NCBI RefSeq assembly: GCF_037101375.1
Contig: NZ_AP029020.1
Location: 186,001 to 250,000, forward strand
Origin: Acidovorax sp. DW039
GTDB lineage: Bacteria; Pseudomonadota; Gammaproteobacteria; Burkholderiales; Burkholderiaceae_C
Direction of reading: 5' to 3'
DNA length: 64,000 bases
This document shows, in pieces, positions 45,402 through 54,519 of this stretch. The notes beneath the pieces were generated by a model. The model had not been told where the DNA came from. It ran no database searches and saw only the letters and a list, made by a program, of their open reading frames with translations. The translations under genes and the position numbers were made by a program. How positions within the stretch are numbered: position 1 is the stretch's first letter; each line of letters opens with the position of its first letter.

Positions 45402-46025
45402 ATGAACCGTCCCCGCGCGCCGCTGGCTGCGCTGTTCACAGCCCTGGCTATGGTGCTCATGGCCGGCTGCGCGTCATCGCATGGCATCGGTGCGGTTGCC
45501 GACACGCAGAGCGCCATCGTCTGGCCCGAAGGCTATCTGCCCGGCACCACCGACAACTTCGTCTCCAACGAAGTCATCGTTGCCGGGCTCAATGCGGCCG
45601 ATGTGTGGCCGTTGCTATCTGATGCGACCCGCTGGCCGAGCTACTACGCCAACTCAGCTGACGTGCGTTTCTATGATGGCAAGGGCCCGGAACTGGCCGC
45701 CGGTGACCGCTTCTTCTTCAAGACTTTCGGCTTTCCGGTCGAGGCTCAGGTCACCGAATACGTGGCGCCGACTAACGGCAAGCCGGGCCGGGTGGCCTGG
45801 CATGGCTGGGCCGGCGAGCAAGGCAGCTCCGAGCGGCTTGACGTGATTCATGCTTGGCTGGTCGAGGATATGTCCGGCGGACGGGTGCGCGTGCTCACCC
45901 AGGAAAGCCAGAAAGGCAAGCCAGCGCAGGCATTGGCCTCCAGCAAGCCGAACATCATGATCAACGGCCATCAGGACTGGCTGACGGGTCTAGTCGAGGC
46001 TGCGCGCAAGACCAAGGCGCAGTGA
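45402..46025 (+). CDS. SRPBCC domain lipoprotein, exported paralogue
   Basis: 207 residues from the ATG at 45402. It carries a signal peptide with lipobox (LMAGC, Cys23) followed by a domain about two-thirds identical by eye to the protein at 43853: SAIVWPEGYLPGTTDNFVSN, WPSYYANSADVRFYDGKGP, RVAWHGWAG, INGHQDWLTGL. The two therefore arose by tandem duplication, and one gained membrane-anchored export. Paired inner/outer binding proteins for the same ligand are unusual for this fold. Confidence 0.84.
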   Translation: MNRPRAPLAALFTALAMVLMAGCASSHGIGAVADTQSAIVWPEGYLPGTTDNFVSNEVIVAGLNAADVWPLLSDATRWPSYYANSADVRFYDGKGPELAAGDRFFFKTFGFPVEAQVTEYVAPTNGKPGRVAWHGWAGEQGSSERLDVIHAWLVEDMSGGRVRVLTQESQKGKPAQALASSKPNIMINGHQDWLTGLVEAARKTKAQ

Positions 46026-46101
46026 CGATTCCGCCGCCGTCCACATGCGGGCGTAGGCGGCGGTTTCTTCCCTCTTCCCCCGAATGCAGGAAACCATTTT
46101 C

Positions 46102-46803
46102 ATGAGCACCACCATCAAGATCCTGATGATCCTTACCTCCCAGGCCACCATGGGCGACGGTCCGCGGCCAACCGGCGTGTGGTTCGAGGAACTGTCCACA
46201 CCGTACTACGCCTTCGTCGATGCCGGCGCGCAGGTGGACATCGCCTCCATCGCCGGTGGCAAGATTCCGATCGACCCGCACTCGCTGGCAGTCGAGGGCA
46301 AGAACTCGCCCAGCGTCGAGCGCTTCCTCAAGGACGCCGCGGCAATTCGCAAGATCGAGGTCTCGATGAAGATCGACGGCCTGTCCACCGAAGGCTACTC
46401 GGCGGTGTTCTTGCCCGGCGGGCATGGCACCATGTGGGACCTGCCCAGGAGCGCCGAACTGGCGTCCTTGCTGTCCACCGCCTGGGCAAACGGCAAGGTC
46501 GTCTCGGCGGTCTGCCACGGCCCGGCTGGGCTGGTTAACGTCAAGGACACTAACGGCCAGCCACTGGTCGCCGGCCGCCGCGTGGCGGCCTTCACCAACA
46601 GCGAGGAAGCGGTCGTCGGCCTGACCGACAAGGTGCCATTCCTTCTGGAGACTCGTATTAGCATGCTGGGCGCCAAGTATGAGAGCGGCCCGGACTTCCA
46701 GCCCTTCGCGGTGCGTGACGGCAAGCTCGTCACCGGGCAGAACCCGGCCTCCTCCGATGAAGTCGCGCGCTTGGTGCTGCAAGCCGTCCACGAGGCGCGC
46801 TAA
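46102..46803 (+). CDS. DJ-1/PfpI family protein, Hsp31-like glutamine amidotransferase domain
   Basis: 233 residues from the ATG at 46102 (AGGAAAC upstream; an ATG at 46084 is less well placed). The nucleophile elbow is VVSAVCHGPAGLV (Cys138-His139), with a conserved Glu near residue 30 (WFEELSTPYY) and GYSAVFLPGGHGTMWDLP. Hsp31-type members are glyoxalase III/deglycase or chaperone proteins against reactive carbonyls. Last gene of the island; IS5-related sequence begins immediately after its stop. Confidence 0.88.
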   Translation: MSTTIKILMILTSQATMGDGPRPTGVWFEELSTPYYAFVDAGAQVDIASIAGGKIPIDPHSLAVEGKNSPSVERFLKDAAAIRKIEVSMKIDGLSTEGYSAVFLPGGHGTMWDLPRSAELASLLSTAWANGKVVSAVCHGPAGLVNVKDTNGQPLVAGRRVAAFTNSEEAVVGLTDKVPFLLETRISMLGAKYESGPDFQPFAVRDGKLVTGQNPASSDEVARLVLQAVHEAR

Positions 46804-46927
46804 GGCAACGCTGAACAAGCTGTCGTAATTTGACATGCGGCACTGAACGACGCAGTTTTCGTATTTTTGGGACCGTTGCGCTGTCCATTTAGGCAGTTCG
46901 CGGGACTTTCAGGTCCGATTCCTGCCC

Positions 46928-47330
46928 TCATGGGCGCACCAGTCCCTGCAGATGCAATAGGGACAGGTAAATGTTGCCAAGTGCCAAGGCAGTGAACGCA
47001 CGCGTGGCGTTCTTTTGTAGCCCGCGATAGCGCACCTTGGTGAACTCCCATAGTCGCTTGATCACGGCAAAGACATGTTCGACCCGAGCGCGCATCAGCG
47101 ATCTGTTGCGGTTATTGGCCCGCTGCGCCTCATCGACTTCTGTCGCACGGCGCACGCGCTGGTTGGTGAAGTCCCTTGTCGTGGGTGCCTTGCTCGCGCT
47201 ATCAGTGCCTTCTGGCTGGCATAGGCCGAGTCGCCTTAGACGCGATGTTCGTTGCCGTGCGATGAATTGGGCAGTGGGTAGTTGTCATGCACTTTGGCCG
47301 CCGTGACCACCGCGCTGTGGGTCAGCCCCG
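46928..47330 (-). pseudogene. IS5-family transposase remnant
   Basis: The minus strand reads GLTHSAVVTAAKVHDNYPLP, then GDSAYASQKALIA, then RATEVDEAQRANNRNRSLMR and KVRYRGLQKNATRAFTALAL, an IS5 DDE C-terminus (second D in GDSAYAS, E in ARVEHVFAVIKR). Stops and frameshifts interrupt the middle. It starts about 120 bp after the DJ-1 gene and marks the right edge of the island. Confidence 0.8.
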
Positions 47331-47415
47331 TTTGGCTGTCTACACTGATGCTCAATTCCCCCTGGGGGCTTGGCTACGTGCTCGACCTGTAAACCGGCCG
47401 GGCGCAGGCGCCGAT

Positions 47416-47656
47416 CGATACCGCGCCGCTGTCCGGCCTGCACAGGCTGGCTTTTGTGCAGGATTGTCTGTGATTCACTGCCCAGGGCTCCGAGGCCATC
47501 GGGCGTCTCGACCTGCAGGCCCGCGCGATCGATTGGATCGTGGGCATCGGCTAGGGCATCACTCATCTGCTGCATGTGGCGCACGATGGTAAGTGCGCTT
47601 ATGTCACCAACTCGGGCTCCGGCACGGTCAGCCTGTTCGGGCGGCCCCTGCCGTAG
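47416..47656 (+). pseudogene. YVTN-type beta-propeller protein fragment
   Basis: The plus frame reads DTAPLSGLHRLAFVQDC, AIDWIVGIG, HLLHVAHDGKCAYVTNSGSG and TVSLFGRPLP, with two internal stops. The HDGKCAYVTNSGSGTVS segment is a typical 40-residue YVTN propeller blade. No intact gene. Confidence 0.5.
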
Positions 47657-48327
47657 CCGAGCATGCAGCCGACTGGCACCGCTGTATTCGGCAGTTCGAT
47701 GGCCTTGAGCCGCATGGGGGTCACGCGTTGGGCAGCCCGGTCGAGTGTCTAAAAGCACCGGCATAGGTTGAACTTACCTAAGTGATTGATAAACATGCTG
47801 CATCGAGCATTGGCGTAGTCCTGTGAACTGCGGTACTGGAGTCATCGTGAAACAAAAAACGCTCGCACCCATCACAGGTTGGAGGCGGAAAAGCGCATCA
47901 CGCGTGGGACACGCATGCTGCAGGTCGGTTGCCAGCTGCTGCACCAGCATCTGATCGATGTCCCTGAACAAACCCACCAGCTCTGTGTCGACGGCTTTCA
48001 GCGCCGCGTATTACCCCATTCACTCCTCTCGAATCAGCTTGCGGACTCCGGTTAGTCGGGGGGAGGGCAGTCTGGGCCTCGCGCAGTGCTGTTCCCCTGA
48101 ACGGCACCTCTGATTCGATCCGCAGTGGCTTTAACCTGTGTGCCTATTTGCCTTGTGATGCGGTGCTGCATTCTCGCTGAGCTTGCGGGTTAACCACGAT
48201 AACGGATGGTTATCGCGCAGAACGACGTGCCATCTTGTACCTGAAGGTGAGGATTTTTAGACTGAGCCAGGTCAAAAACTGTTTGCGCCAAGACAGCGAG
48301 CAGCCCCACTTTTGGAGACAAATCAAC
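47657..48327. other. Decayed DNA and TRAP-operon promoter region
   Basis: About 670 bp. The minus strand around 47880-48010 reads protein-like (AALKAVDTELVGLFRDIDQM) but is not a complete gene and was not recognised. Nearest the TRAP genes are inverted repeats at 48188-48215, listed separately. Confidence 0.4.
48188..48215. promoter_or_regulatory. Palindromes upstream of the TRAP operon
   Basis: GGTTAACC (48188-48195) is followed at once by CGATAAC-GGATG-GTTATCG (48197-48215, perfect 7-bp arms). They lie about 113-140 bp before the first gene. Likely operator for a local regulator outside the window, or hairpin; no direct proof. Confidence 0.45.
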
Positions 48328-49356
48328 ATGCGAATGCTTCGACGCGCCGCCATTGCGGCTGCTCTGGTCCTGCCTGTGCTTCCTGCTGCCCATGCGGCGG
48401 ATGAGATCGTGCTCAAGGTCCACCACTTCCTACCGGCAGGGTCCTATGCGCAGCAAATGTTCATACAGCCCTGGTGCGACAAGATTGCTGCGGAATCTGC
48501 CAAGCGCATGCGTTGCCAGATCTACCCGTCCATGCAACTGGGCGGCACGCCACCGCAACTGGTGGATCAGGTGCGCGACGGTCTGGTGGATGTGATCTGG
48601 ACTTTGCCCGGCTATACCCCCGGCCGCTTTCCTCGAATTGAGGCGTTCGAGTTGCCCTTCATGATGCAAAGCCCCGAAGCGGCCAGCCGTGCCTTGTGGG
48701 ACTTTGTTCAGCAATATGCCAGTGAAGAGTTCAAGACCATCCATCCCATTGCCTTGCATGTGCACGGTGACGGGGTCTTTCACATGGTCCGCAAGCCCAT
48801 CCAGACGATGGCTGATCTGAAGGGATTGAAGCTACGCGCACCCACCCGGCAGACCAACAAGCTGTTGGCTGCATTAGGTGCCACGCCGGTGGCCATGCCC
48901 GTGCCTGCGGTGGGCGAGGCGCTTTCCAAAGGTGTGATTGATGGAGCCCTGGTTCCCTATGAGGTGGTTCCTTCCGTGAAGATTCAGGAGTTGGTGAAGT
49001 TCCACTCAGAAACTGATCCGGTGGAGCCTGCGATCTACACGTCCACCTTCGTATTCGCCATGAACAAAGCGAAGTACGAAAGCCTTCCTGCCGATCTCAA
49101 AAAGGTGATCGATGCCAACAGTGGTGTGGAGTTGTCAGGCCGCATCGGCGCAACGTTCTTGCAGGCAGATGCGGAGGGCAAGAAGCTGACACAGGGCAAC
49201 ACCACCAACGTGATTTCCAAAGCAGAGCTTCAGCAATGGAAAGCGGTGGGCCAGACAGTGTCTGACGCCTGGGTCAAAGAGGTGAATGCCAAGGGCATGA
49301 ATGGCCAGCAGTTGCTCGACGGCGCCAAGGCCCTGCTGCAAAAGCACGCGCGATAA
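48328..49356 (+). CDS. TRAP transporter substrate-binding protein (DctP family)
   Basis: 342 residues from the ATG at 48328 (GGAGACAAATCAAC upstream). A cleaved signal ends LPAAHAADE. The body has TRAP/DctP features: HHFLPAGSYAQQMFIQPWCD, SMQLGGTPPQLVDQVRDGLV and the carboxylate-binding arginine region LKLRAPTRQTNKLLAALG. It binds a carboxylate in the periplasm and hands it to the membrane subunits encoded downstream. The tannase-like and porin genes of the same operon suggest an aromatic acid ligand. Confidence 0.92.
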   Translation: MRMLRRAAIAAALVLPVLPAAHAADEIVLKVHHFLPAGSYAQQMFIQPWCDKIAAESAKRMRCQIYPSMQLGGTPPQLVDQVRDGLVDVIWTLPGYTPGRFPRIEAFELPFMMQSPEAASRALWDFVQQYASEEFKTIHPIALHVHGDGVFHMVRKPIQTMADLKGLKLRAPTRQTNKLLAALGATPVAMPVPAVGEALSKGVIDGALVPYEVVPSVKIQELVKFHSETDPVEPAIYTSTFVFAMNKAKYESLPADLKKVIDANSGVELSGRIGATFLQADAEGKKLTQGNTTNVISKAELQQWKAVGQTVSDAWVKEVNAKGMNGQQLLDGAKALLQKHAR

Positions 49357-49475
49357 CACGCCCGATCAACGTGGAAGGGCGGGACACCTGAATAGCCTCC
49401 CGCCCCCTCTCGCATTTTCTTCTCGTTTTTCTGAAAAGACCCCGGGGTGTACATACCCGCGGGTATGGAGTTCTC

Positions 49476-50039
49476 ATGTCTGAACCTCTTGCCACGGCCC
49501 CAGAGGCCCTGGCTTTTGGCCCTGCGGGCCGTGTTCTGCGCTGGCTGTGCCGCGTTTTTGCCATGGCAGGCGCACTCGTGTTTGTCGCGATCGTGCTGAT
49601 GAGTGTGGTCTCTCTCACAGGCCGTAAGTTGTGGTCTTCACCCATCGCCGGTGATGTGGAGATGCTGCAGATGTGTGCAGCCTTTGCCGCCGCCAGTTTT
49701 TTTGCCTGGTGCCATCTGTCAGGCAGCGATGTGAAGGTGGATTTTTTCACCGCCCGCATGTCGCCCCGGGCCGTGCATGTCATGGATGCATTCGGTTCCT
49801 TGCTGGTGGCCTTTTTCGGCGCGGTGGTGGCCTGGCGCACTGCGCAAGGTGCATGGATGGTCAAGGAAGCAGGTGAGCAGAGCATGTTGCTCGACTGGCC
49901 TCTGTGGATACCGCAGATGGCCATGGTCCCTGGCTTTGCCTTGCTGGCATGGGCTGCCAGCTACCGCGCACTGCAACACCTGGGTGCCGCTGCTCAACCG
50001 GATGTTCAGGCACACGATCGAGCGGGAGAGGCAGCATGA
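49476..50039 (+). CDS. TRAP transporter small permease (DctQ family)
   Basis: 187 residues, four hydrophobic segments, with the DctQ pattern VVSLTGRKLWSSPIAGDVEML. Stop overlaps the large-permease start by 4 bp (ATGA). Forms the membrane complex with the DctM subunit and the DctP binding protein. Confidence 0.9.
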   Translation: MSEPLATAPEALAFGPAGRVLRWLCRVFAMAGALVFVAIVLMSVVSLTGRKLWSSPIAGDVEMLQMCAAFAAASFFAWCHLSGSDVKVDFFTARMSPRAVHVMDAFGSLLVAFFGAVVAWRTAQGAWMVKEAGEQSMLLDWPLWIPQMAMVPGFALLAWAASYRALQHLGAAAQPDVQAHDRAGEAA

Positions 50040-51367
50040 GCGGGATTGCTGCAGGCAGCCTGATCTTTGCAGGCCTCATGGTGTTGCTCGTAGTACGCGT
50101 CCCCATTGGGGTGGCAATGTTCACCATGGGTGCTGCGGGTTACTGGGCGCTGGGTGGGTGGGAAATGCAGCGTGTGCTGGACGCACTCAAAACACTGGCC
50201 TACGCGCGCTTGTCCAACTACGACATTGCAGTCATCCCCCTGTTTTTGTTGATGGGCCAGTTTGCGACCCAGGGCGGGCTCAGTGCGGCCCTGTTCCGGT
50301 TCGTGGCCGCCTTCATGGGGCATCTCCGTGGTGGCGTGGCGATGGCGGCGATTGGTGCATGCGCTGGCTTTGGTGCCATCTGCGGTTCATCGCTGGCCAC
50401 TGCAGCCACCATGGGCCAGGTGGCATTGCCTGAACTGCGACGCCTGGGTTATGCGGGCAGTTTGTCCACCGGCGCGCTGGCCGCAGGCGGCACGCTGGGC
50501 ATCATGATCCCGCCCTCCGTGCCGCTGGTGATCTATGCCGTGCTGACGCAAGAATCCATCGGCAAGCTCTTTATGGCGGCTGTGCTGCCTGGCGTGATTG
50601 CCATGGTGGGCTACATGCTGGTGGTGCAGGTGTTTGTCGCTTTGCGCCCTGAAGCAGCTCCTGCTGGGCCTCGTGTGCCATGGCCTCAGCGGCTGCAGGC
50701 CCTGTGGCAGGTTCTGCCTGTGCTGATGGTGTTCTTGGTGGTGATCGTGGGTATATACGGCGGCTGGGCCAACCCGACTGAGGCTGCAGCCATTGGTGCG
50801 GCCGCCTGTGGCGTACTGGCGGTCGTGCGCGGGGGGCTGCGCTGGGAAGGCTTCAAGGCCAGCCTGCTAGGAACCGCCCAGGCCACAGCCATGATCTATC
50901 TCGTGCTCATGGGAGCAGACATGCTCAATACGGCCCTAGCTTTGTCGCAGATGCCCACTGAGCTGGCTGCCTGGGTGCAAGGCAGCGGTCTGAGTCCCAT
51001 GCTGGTGATGGTGGCCATCCTGATCATCTACATCCTACTCGGCTGTGTGATGGACAGCCTGGCCATGATCCTGCTGACGATTCCCATCTTCTACCCCGTC
51101 GTCATGGGGCTGGATTTCTACGGCATGTCGCCCACCGACAAGAGTGTGTGGTTTGGCATCCTGGCGCTGATGGTGGTGGAGATCGGCCTGGTTCATCCCC
51201 CTGTAGGCATGAACGTCTACATCATCAATCGGCTGGCTCGTGACGTCCCTTTGTCTGAGACTTTCAAGGGAGTGATGCCATTCCTTGCTTCAGACCTGAT
51301 TCGTATCGTGCTGCTCCTGGCCTTCCCATCATTGGCTTTAGTGCTGGTACGCACGTTTAGCAGCTGA
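50036..51367 (+). CDS. TRAP transporter large permease (DctM family)
   Basis: 443 residues from the ATG at 50036. Twelve or so membrane helices with DctM hallmarks: VVRVPIGVAMFTMGAAGY, AGFGAICGSSLATAATMG, LAAGGTLGIMIPPSVPLVIY and VHPPVGMNVYIINRLA. It conducts Na+-coupled import of the substrate captured by the DctP protein. The tannase-like gene begins 48 bp later. Confidence 0.93.
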   Translation: MSGIAAGSLIFAGLMVLLVVRVPIGVAMFTMGAAGYWALGGWEMQRVLDALKTLAYARLSNYDIAVIPLFLLMGQFATQGGLSAALFRFVAAFMGHLRGGVAMAAIGACAGFGAICGSSLATAATMGQVALPELRRLGYAGSLSTGALAAGGTLGIMIPPSVPLVIYAVLTQESIGKLFMAAVLPGVIAMVGYMLVVQVFVALRPEAAPAGPRVPWPQRLQALWQVLPVLMVFLVVIVGIYGGWANPTEAAAIGAAACGVLAVVRGGLRWEGFKASLLGTAQATAMIYLVLMGADMLNTALALSQMPTELAAWVQGSGLSPMLVMVAILIIYILLGCVMDSLAMILLTIPIFYPVVMGLDFYGMSPTDKSVWFGILALMVVEIGLVHPPVGMNVYIINRLARDVPLSETFKGVMPFLASDLIRIVLLLAFPSLALVLVRTFSS

Positions 51368-51415
51368 CGTTTTCTATCGCCCTTAACGCATTCAACACAA
51401 CATAAGGAGACAACC

Positions 51416-53095
51416 ATGCGTTTATTGTTCAAATCCAGCACAGCCATCGCGATGGCTACCGCAGCCCTGGTCAGCGGTTGTGGTGGAGGTGGCGGAGCCG
51501 AGTCATCGCCCAACGATGCCAAGCTCCAGTTCAACCCAGCGGCCTACACCACGGTGAACATTACCGTGGATGGTGTGGCGACCAAAGTGCGGCAATATCG
51601 CATCGTCTACGTGGCCAATCCCATCAAGATGGCGACCACGCAGGCCAATCTGGGCGGAAACAGCACCACCACGCTGGCCGATCCTTACGCCTACCAGTCC
51701 ATGATCGTCTCGGTACCTGAGGACAAAGTCAGCGATCAGAAGACGGCGTTGTACTTCCTCGTAAACAACGGTGGCTGGTGGGCCAGCCCTGTGGCTACCA
51801 CCATCAGTGAGGGAGCAAAGTTTGTCAGCACCAGCGACACCGACAATATCGGAGCCGCCCTCAAGGCCGGCTATGTAGTTGTCAACGTGGGCACCCGTAG
51901 CCGCGGCGGCGCCCGTGCCGAGGATGGGCGATGGATGGGCAAGGCACCCGCGCCCGTGGTAGATGCCAAGGCCGCCATTCGCTACCTACGCCTCAACGAC
52001 AGCACCATGCCGGGCTCAGCCGAGCGCATCATTGTCACAGGCACCAGTGGTGGTGGCGGCCTGACTTCCGCTGTTTCCGCCAGCGGCAACAGCAGCGACT
52101 ACCTCCCCTTCCTGGCAGAGGTGGGGGCTGCAGGCGTTGTCGGTTCAGGCTCTACGGCCACCAGTACTTTGAAAGACGATGTATTTGCCGCCGTGGCCTA
52201 TTGCCCGATCAATAACCTCGGTAACGCTGACGCCGGTTATGAATGGGAGTACAACGCGGTTCGTTCAGACTCCAACACGGGTGCGCTGGGCGGTGTCGCT
52301 TACAGCGCAGGTCCTCAACCGGTTGCATCGCTGGCCATCGCCAACGCTTTCCCGATCTACCTGAACAGTCTCGGGCTTAAGCGTGAGGACGGCACACCGC
52401 TGACGGCTGATGCCCTGCGCGAGGCGACCAAGACCTTGGTGAAGCAGGAGTTGGAGCGCCAGATTGCCAAGGGCACTGCCGTCCCTCCACTGGGCGGTAA
52501 CTTTGTCACCAGCCGAGCCACCTTGACCAATGACTGGCTCACCCTCAGCGGCACTGGTACCAGCGCTACGGTGGCAAATCTGGATTACAGCAAGTTCATC
52601 CGCTACGTCGCAGCCAATCAGGCCCTCAAAACTGTGGTGGCCTTTGATGCAGTCGGTGTAAACGGTAACGCCGCCATCAGTGGCGAGACCAACTTGTTCG
52701 GCTCACCTGCGTTTCAGTATTCCAATTTCACGGACTGGAGCTGGACCAATAACGCTGTCAAAGGTGATGGCTCAGGTCCTGACGATACCGGTCTCACCTG
52801 GAACCAGTATCTGGCCAGCTCCAGCAACAACCTGGCTACGCAGCTAAAGCTCATCAATCCCCTGTCGTACCTGAATACTGCGGCTGACAGTGCCCCGTAC
52901 TGGTACGTGCGCCACGGCATGGTGGACCGTGATACCGCTTTTGCCATGCAGACATTGCTGTACTACGCGCTCAAGAACGACAGTTCCATCAAAGATGTGA
53001 GCTTCAAGTTTCCCTACCTGGTAGGTCACACAGGCAACTACGACGTGCAGGAGGCGTTTGGCTGGATCAAGGCCAAGCTCGACGCCAACCCCTAA
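51416..53095 (+). CDS. Tannase-like (subtype B) alpha/beta-hydrolase, lipoprotein
   Basis: 559 residues. A lipobox (ALVSGC, Cys22) followed by a glycine run implies export and lipid anchoring. The nucleophile is Ser211 in TGTSGGGGLTSAVSASG; the late motifs WYVRHGMVDRDTAFAM and YLVGHTGNYDVQEAFG supply the expected aspartate and histidine. Bacterial tannases hydrolyse galloyl or similar aromatic esters outside the cytoplasm; the TRAP system could then import the freed acid. The precise ester is unknown. A hairpin (53101-53133) lies before the porin. Confidence 0.8.
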   Translation: MRLLFKSSTAIAMATAALVSGCGGGGGAESSPNDAKLQFNPAAYTTVNITVDGVATKVRQYRIVYVANPIKMATTQANLGGNSTTTLADPYAYQSMIVSVPEDKVSDQKTALYFLVNNGGWWASPVATTISEGAKFVSTSDTDNIGAALKAGYVVVNVGTRSRGGARAEDGRWMGKAPAPVVDAKAAIRYLRLNDSTMPGSAERIIVTGTSGGGGLTSAVSASGNSSDYLPFLAEVGAAGVVGSGSTATSTLKDDVFAAVAYCPINNLGNADAGYEWEYNAVRSDSNTGALGGVAYSAGPQPVASLAIANAFPIYLNSLGLKREDGTPLTADALREATKTLVKQELERQIAKGTAVPPLGGNFVTSRATLTNDWLTLSGTGTSATVANLDYSKFIRYVAANQALKTVVAFDAVGVNGNAAISGETNLFGSPAFQYSNFTDWSWTNNAVKGDGSGPDDTGLTWNQYLASSSNNLATQLKLINPLSYLNTAADSAPYWYVRHGMVDRDTAFAMQTLLYYALKNDSSIKDVSFKFPYLVGHTGNYDVQEAFGWIKAKLDANP

Positions 53096-53100
53096 AAAAC

Positions 53101-53140
53101 GCAGCGCCAGCTATCCCAAAAGGCAGGCGCTGCTTGTTGC
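53101..53140 (+). terminator. Inverted repeat between tannase-like and porin genes
   Basis: GCAGCGCC (53101-53108) and GGCGCTGC (53126-53133) are perfect complements with a 17-base loop, followed by TTGTTGC. Could attenuate transcription into the porin gene; the weak T-tract makes full termination doubtful. Confidence 0.5.
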
Positions 53141-53179
53141 AATACCTTTCCTCACTTTGACTTTTAAGGAGACAGCGCC

Positions 53180-54304
53180 ATGAGCAAGAAACTCTACCCT
53201 TTGACAACCTTTACGGTGGCCGCATTAGCTGCCCTTACCACCAACGTTCAAGCCCAGCAGGGACCTGCGTCCAGCGTCACGCTCTACGGCGTGGTGGATG
53301 CAGCGGTAGAACATCTCTCCAATGTGGGGGGTAATGCGAGCCTGACCCGTATGCCAGGCCTGACAGGTGGCATGGCACCGTCGCGTCTGGGCTTTCGCGG
53401 CAATGAGGACCTAGGTGGTGGTCTGCGCGCCGTATTCACACTGGAGCAAGGCTTTGGTGTGGACAATGGAGGTCTCAATCAAGGTGGTCGCACATTTGGC
53501 CGCCAAGCCTTTGTGGGCTTGAGTGGTGACTGGGGTAGTGTGACCCTGGGGCGCCAGTACTCGATGCTATTCTGGTCGCAGCTGGATGCCGACCTGCTTG
53601 GCCCCGCAATGTTTGGCTCAGGCTCGCTGGACAGCTACCTGCCCAACGCCCGTGTGGACAACGCAGTGGCTTACCGCGGTACGTTCAGTGGTGTTACGTT
53701 GGGTGCTCTCTACAGCTTTGGGCGCGATACCGTCAACGCAGGCCCCAGCCCATCTGGTACCAACTGCGCTGGCGAAAGCGCGACAGACACCAAGGCCTGC
53801 CGTCAGTGGTCTTTGATGGCAAAGTACGACACAGCGCAGTGGGGCGTATCTGCCGCTATGGATGAGATGCGTGGAGGCGCGGGAGCATTTGCCGGATTAA
53901 CCAGCAGCGCCATGACCGATCGCCGCTCTACCGTGGCGGGCTGGGCCAAGTGGGGTGACTTCAAGTTTGGTGCCGGTGTCATTGCTCGTCGCAACGAAGC
54001 CAGCACGACAACGCCCCGTAGCACGCTGGCATATCTGGGTGCTGCATACAACATCACGCCCAACTGGGTCGTGGATGGTGAATGGTTCAAGCTGGACTAC
54101 AAGAACAGCGCCAACCAGGCCACCTTGCTGGCCTTGCGCACCACCTACCACTTGTCCAAGCGCACGGCGGTGTATGCCACGGCGGGGCATATTGCCAATG
54201 ACGGCACGCTGGCTCTGTCTGTCAGCAATGCGGGGACGGGCTCCAATCCTGCAGCCGGGGGATCGCAGACAGGGCTGGGGGTCGGCATTCGCCACAGTTT
54301 CTGA
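53180..54304 (+). CDS. Gram-negative porin, beta-proteobacterial type
   Basis: 374 residues. Signal peptide ends NVQAQQG, then SSVTLYGVVDAAVEHLSN, the usual start of the 16-strand porin barrel of Burkholderiales, with constriction-loop PGLTGGMAPSRLGFRGNEDL and C-terminal phenylalanine (GVGIRHSF). AAGGAG precedes the start. As last gene of the TRAP/tannase operon it is probably the outer-membrane route for the substrate. Confidence 0.93.
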   Translation: MSKKLYPLTTFTVAALAALTTNVQAQQGPASSVTLYGVVDAAVEHLSNVGGNASLTRMPGLTGGMAPSRLGFRGNEDLGGGLRAVFTLEQGFGVDNGGLNQGGRTFGRQAFVGLSGDWGSVTLGRQYSMLFWSQLDADLLGPAMFGSGSLDSYLPNARVDNAVAYRGTFSGVTLGALYSFGRDTVNAGPSPSGTNCAGESATDTKACRQWSLMAKYDTAQWGVSAAMDEMRGGAGAFAGLTSSAMTDRRSTVAGWAKWGDFKFGAGVIARRNEASTTTPRSTLAYLGAAYNITPNWVVDGEWFKLDYKNSANQATLLALRTTYHLSKRTAVYATAGHIANDGTLALSVSNAGTGSNPAAGGSQTGLGVGIRHSF

Positions 54305-54519
54305 TTAGCCACCATATTATCCCCAGAGGCGGGACATTTTTCAGGCCCGCCCTGCGCACTGCGGAGTGAGCGAGAGCCATATGGTGGGTAGGGCTGTGCC
54401 TGGTGGGGACGCAGTCCTGAGCCCATCTATCCTGCGCAGGGCGTGGTCTGCCTTTGTTGGTAGACGCTGAGTGCCTGTTCATAATCCTTACCTCTGGCGC
54501 GCACCGCTATGCTGCTGGT

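Noticed and set aside
46901..46950. tRNA-like 3' end (T-arm-like CAGG-N7-CCTG followed by CACCA)
   Set aside because: No matching acceptor 5' strand, D-arm or anticodon arm lies upstream, the T-loop lacks the TTC pattern, and the segment is adjacent to an IS5 remnant.
54320..54352. GGCGGG/CCCGCC inverted repeat after the porin gene
   Set aside because: Possible terminator stem, but no T-tract follows and the loop is long; not listed as a feature.
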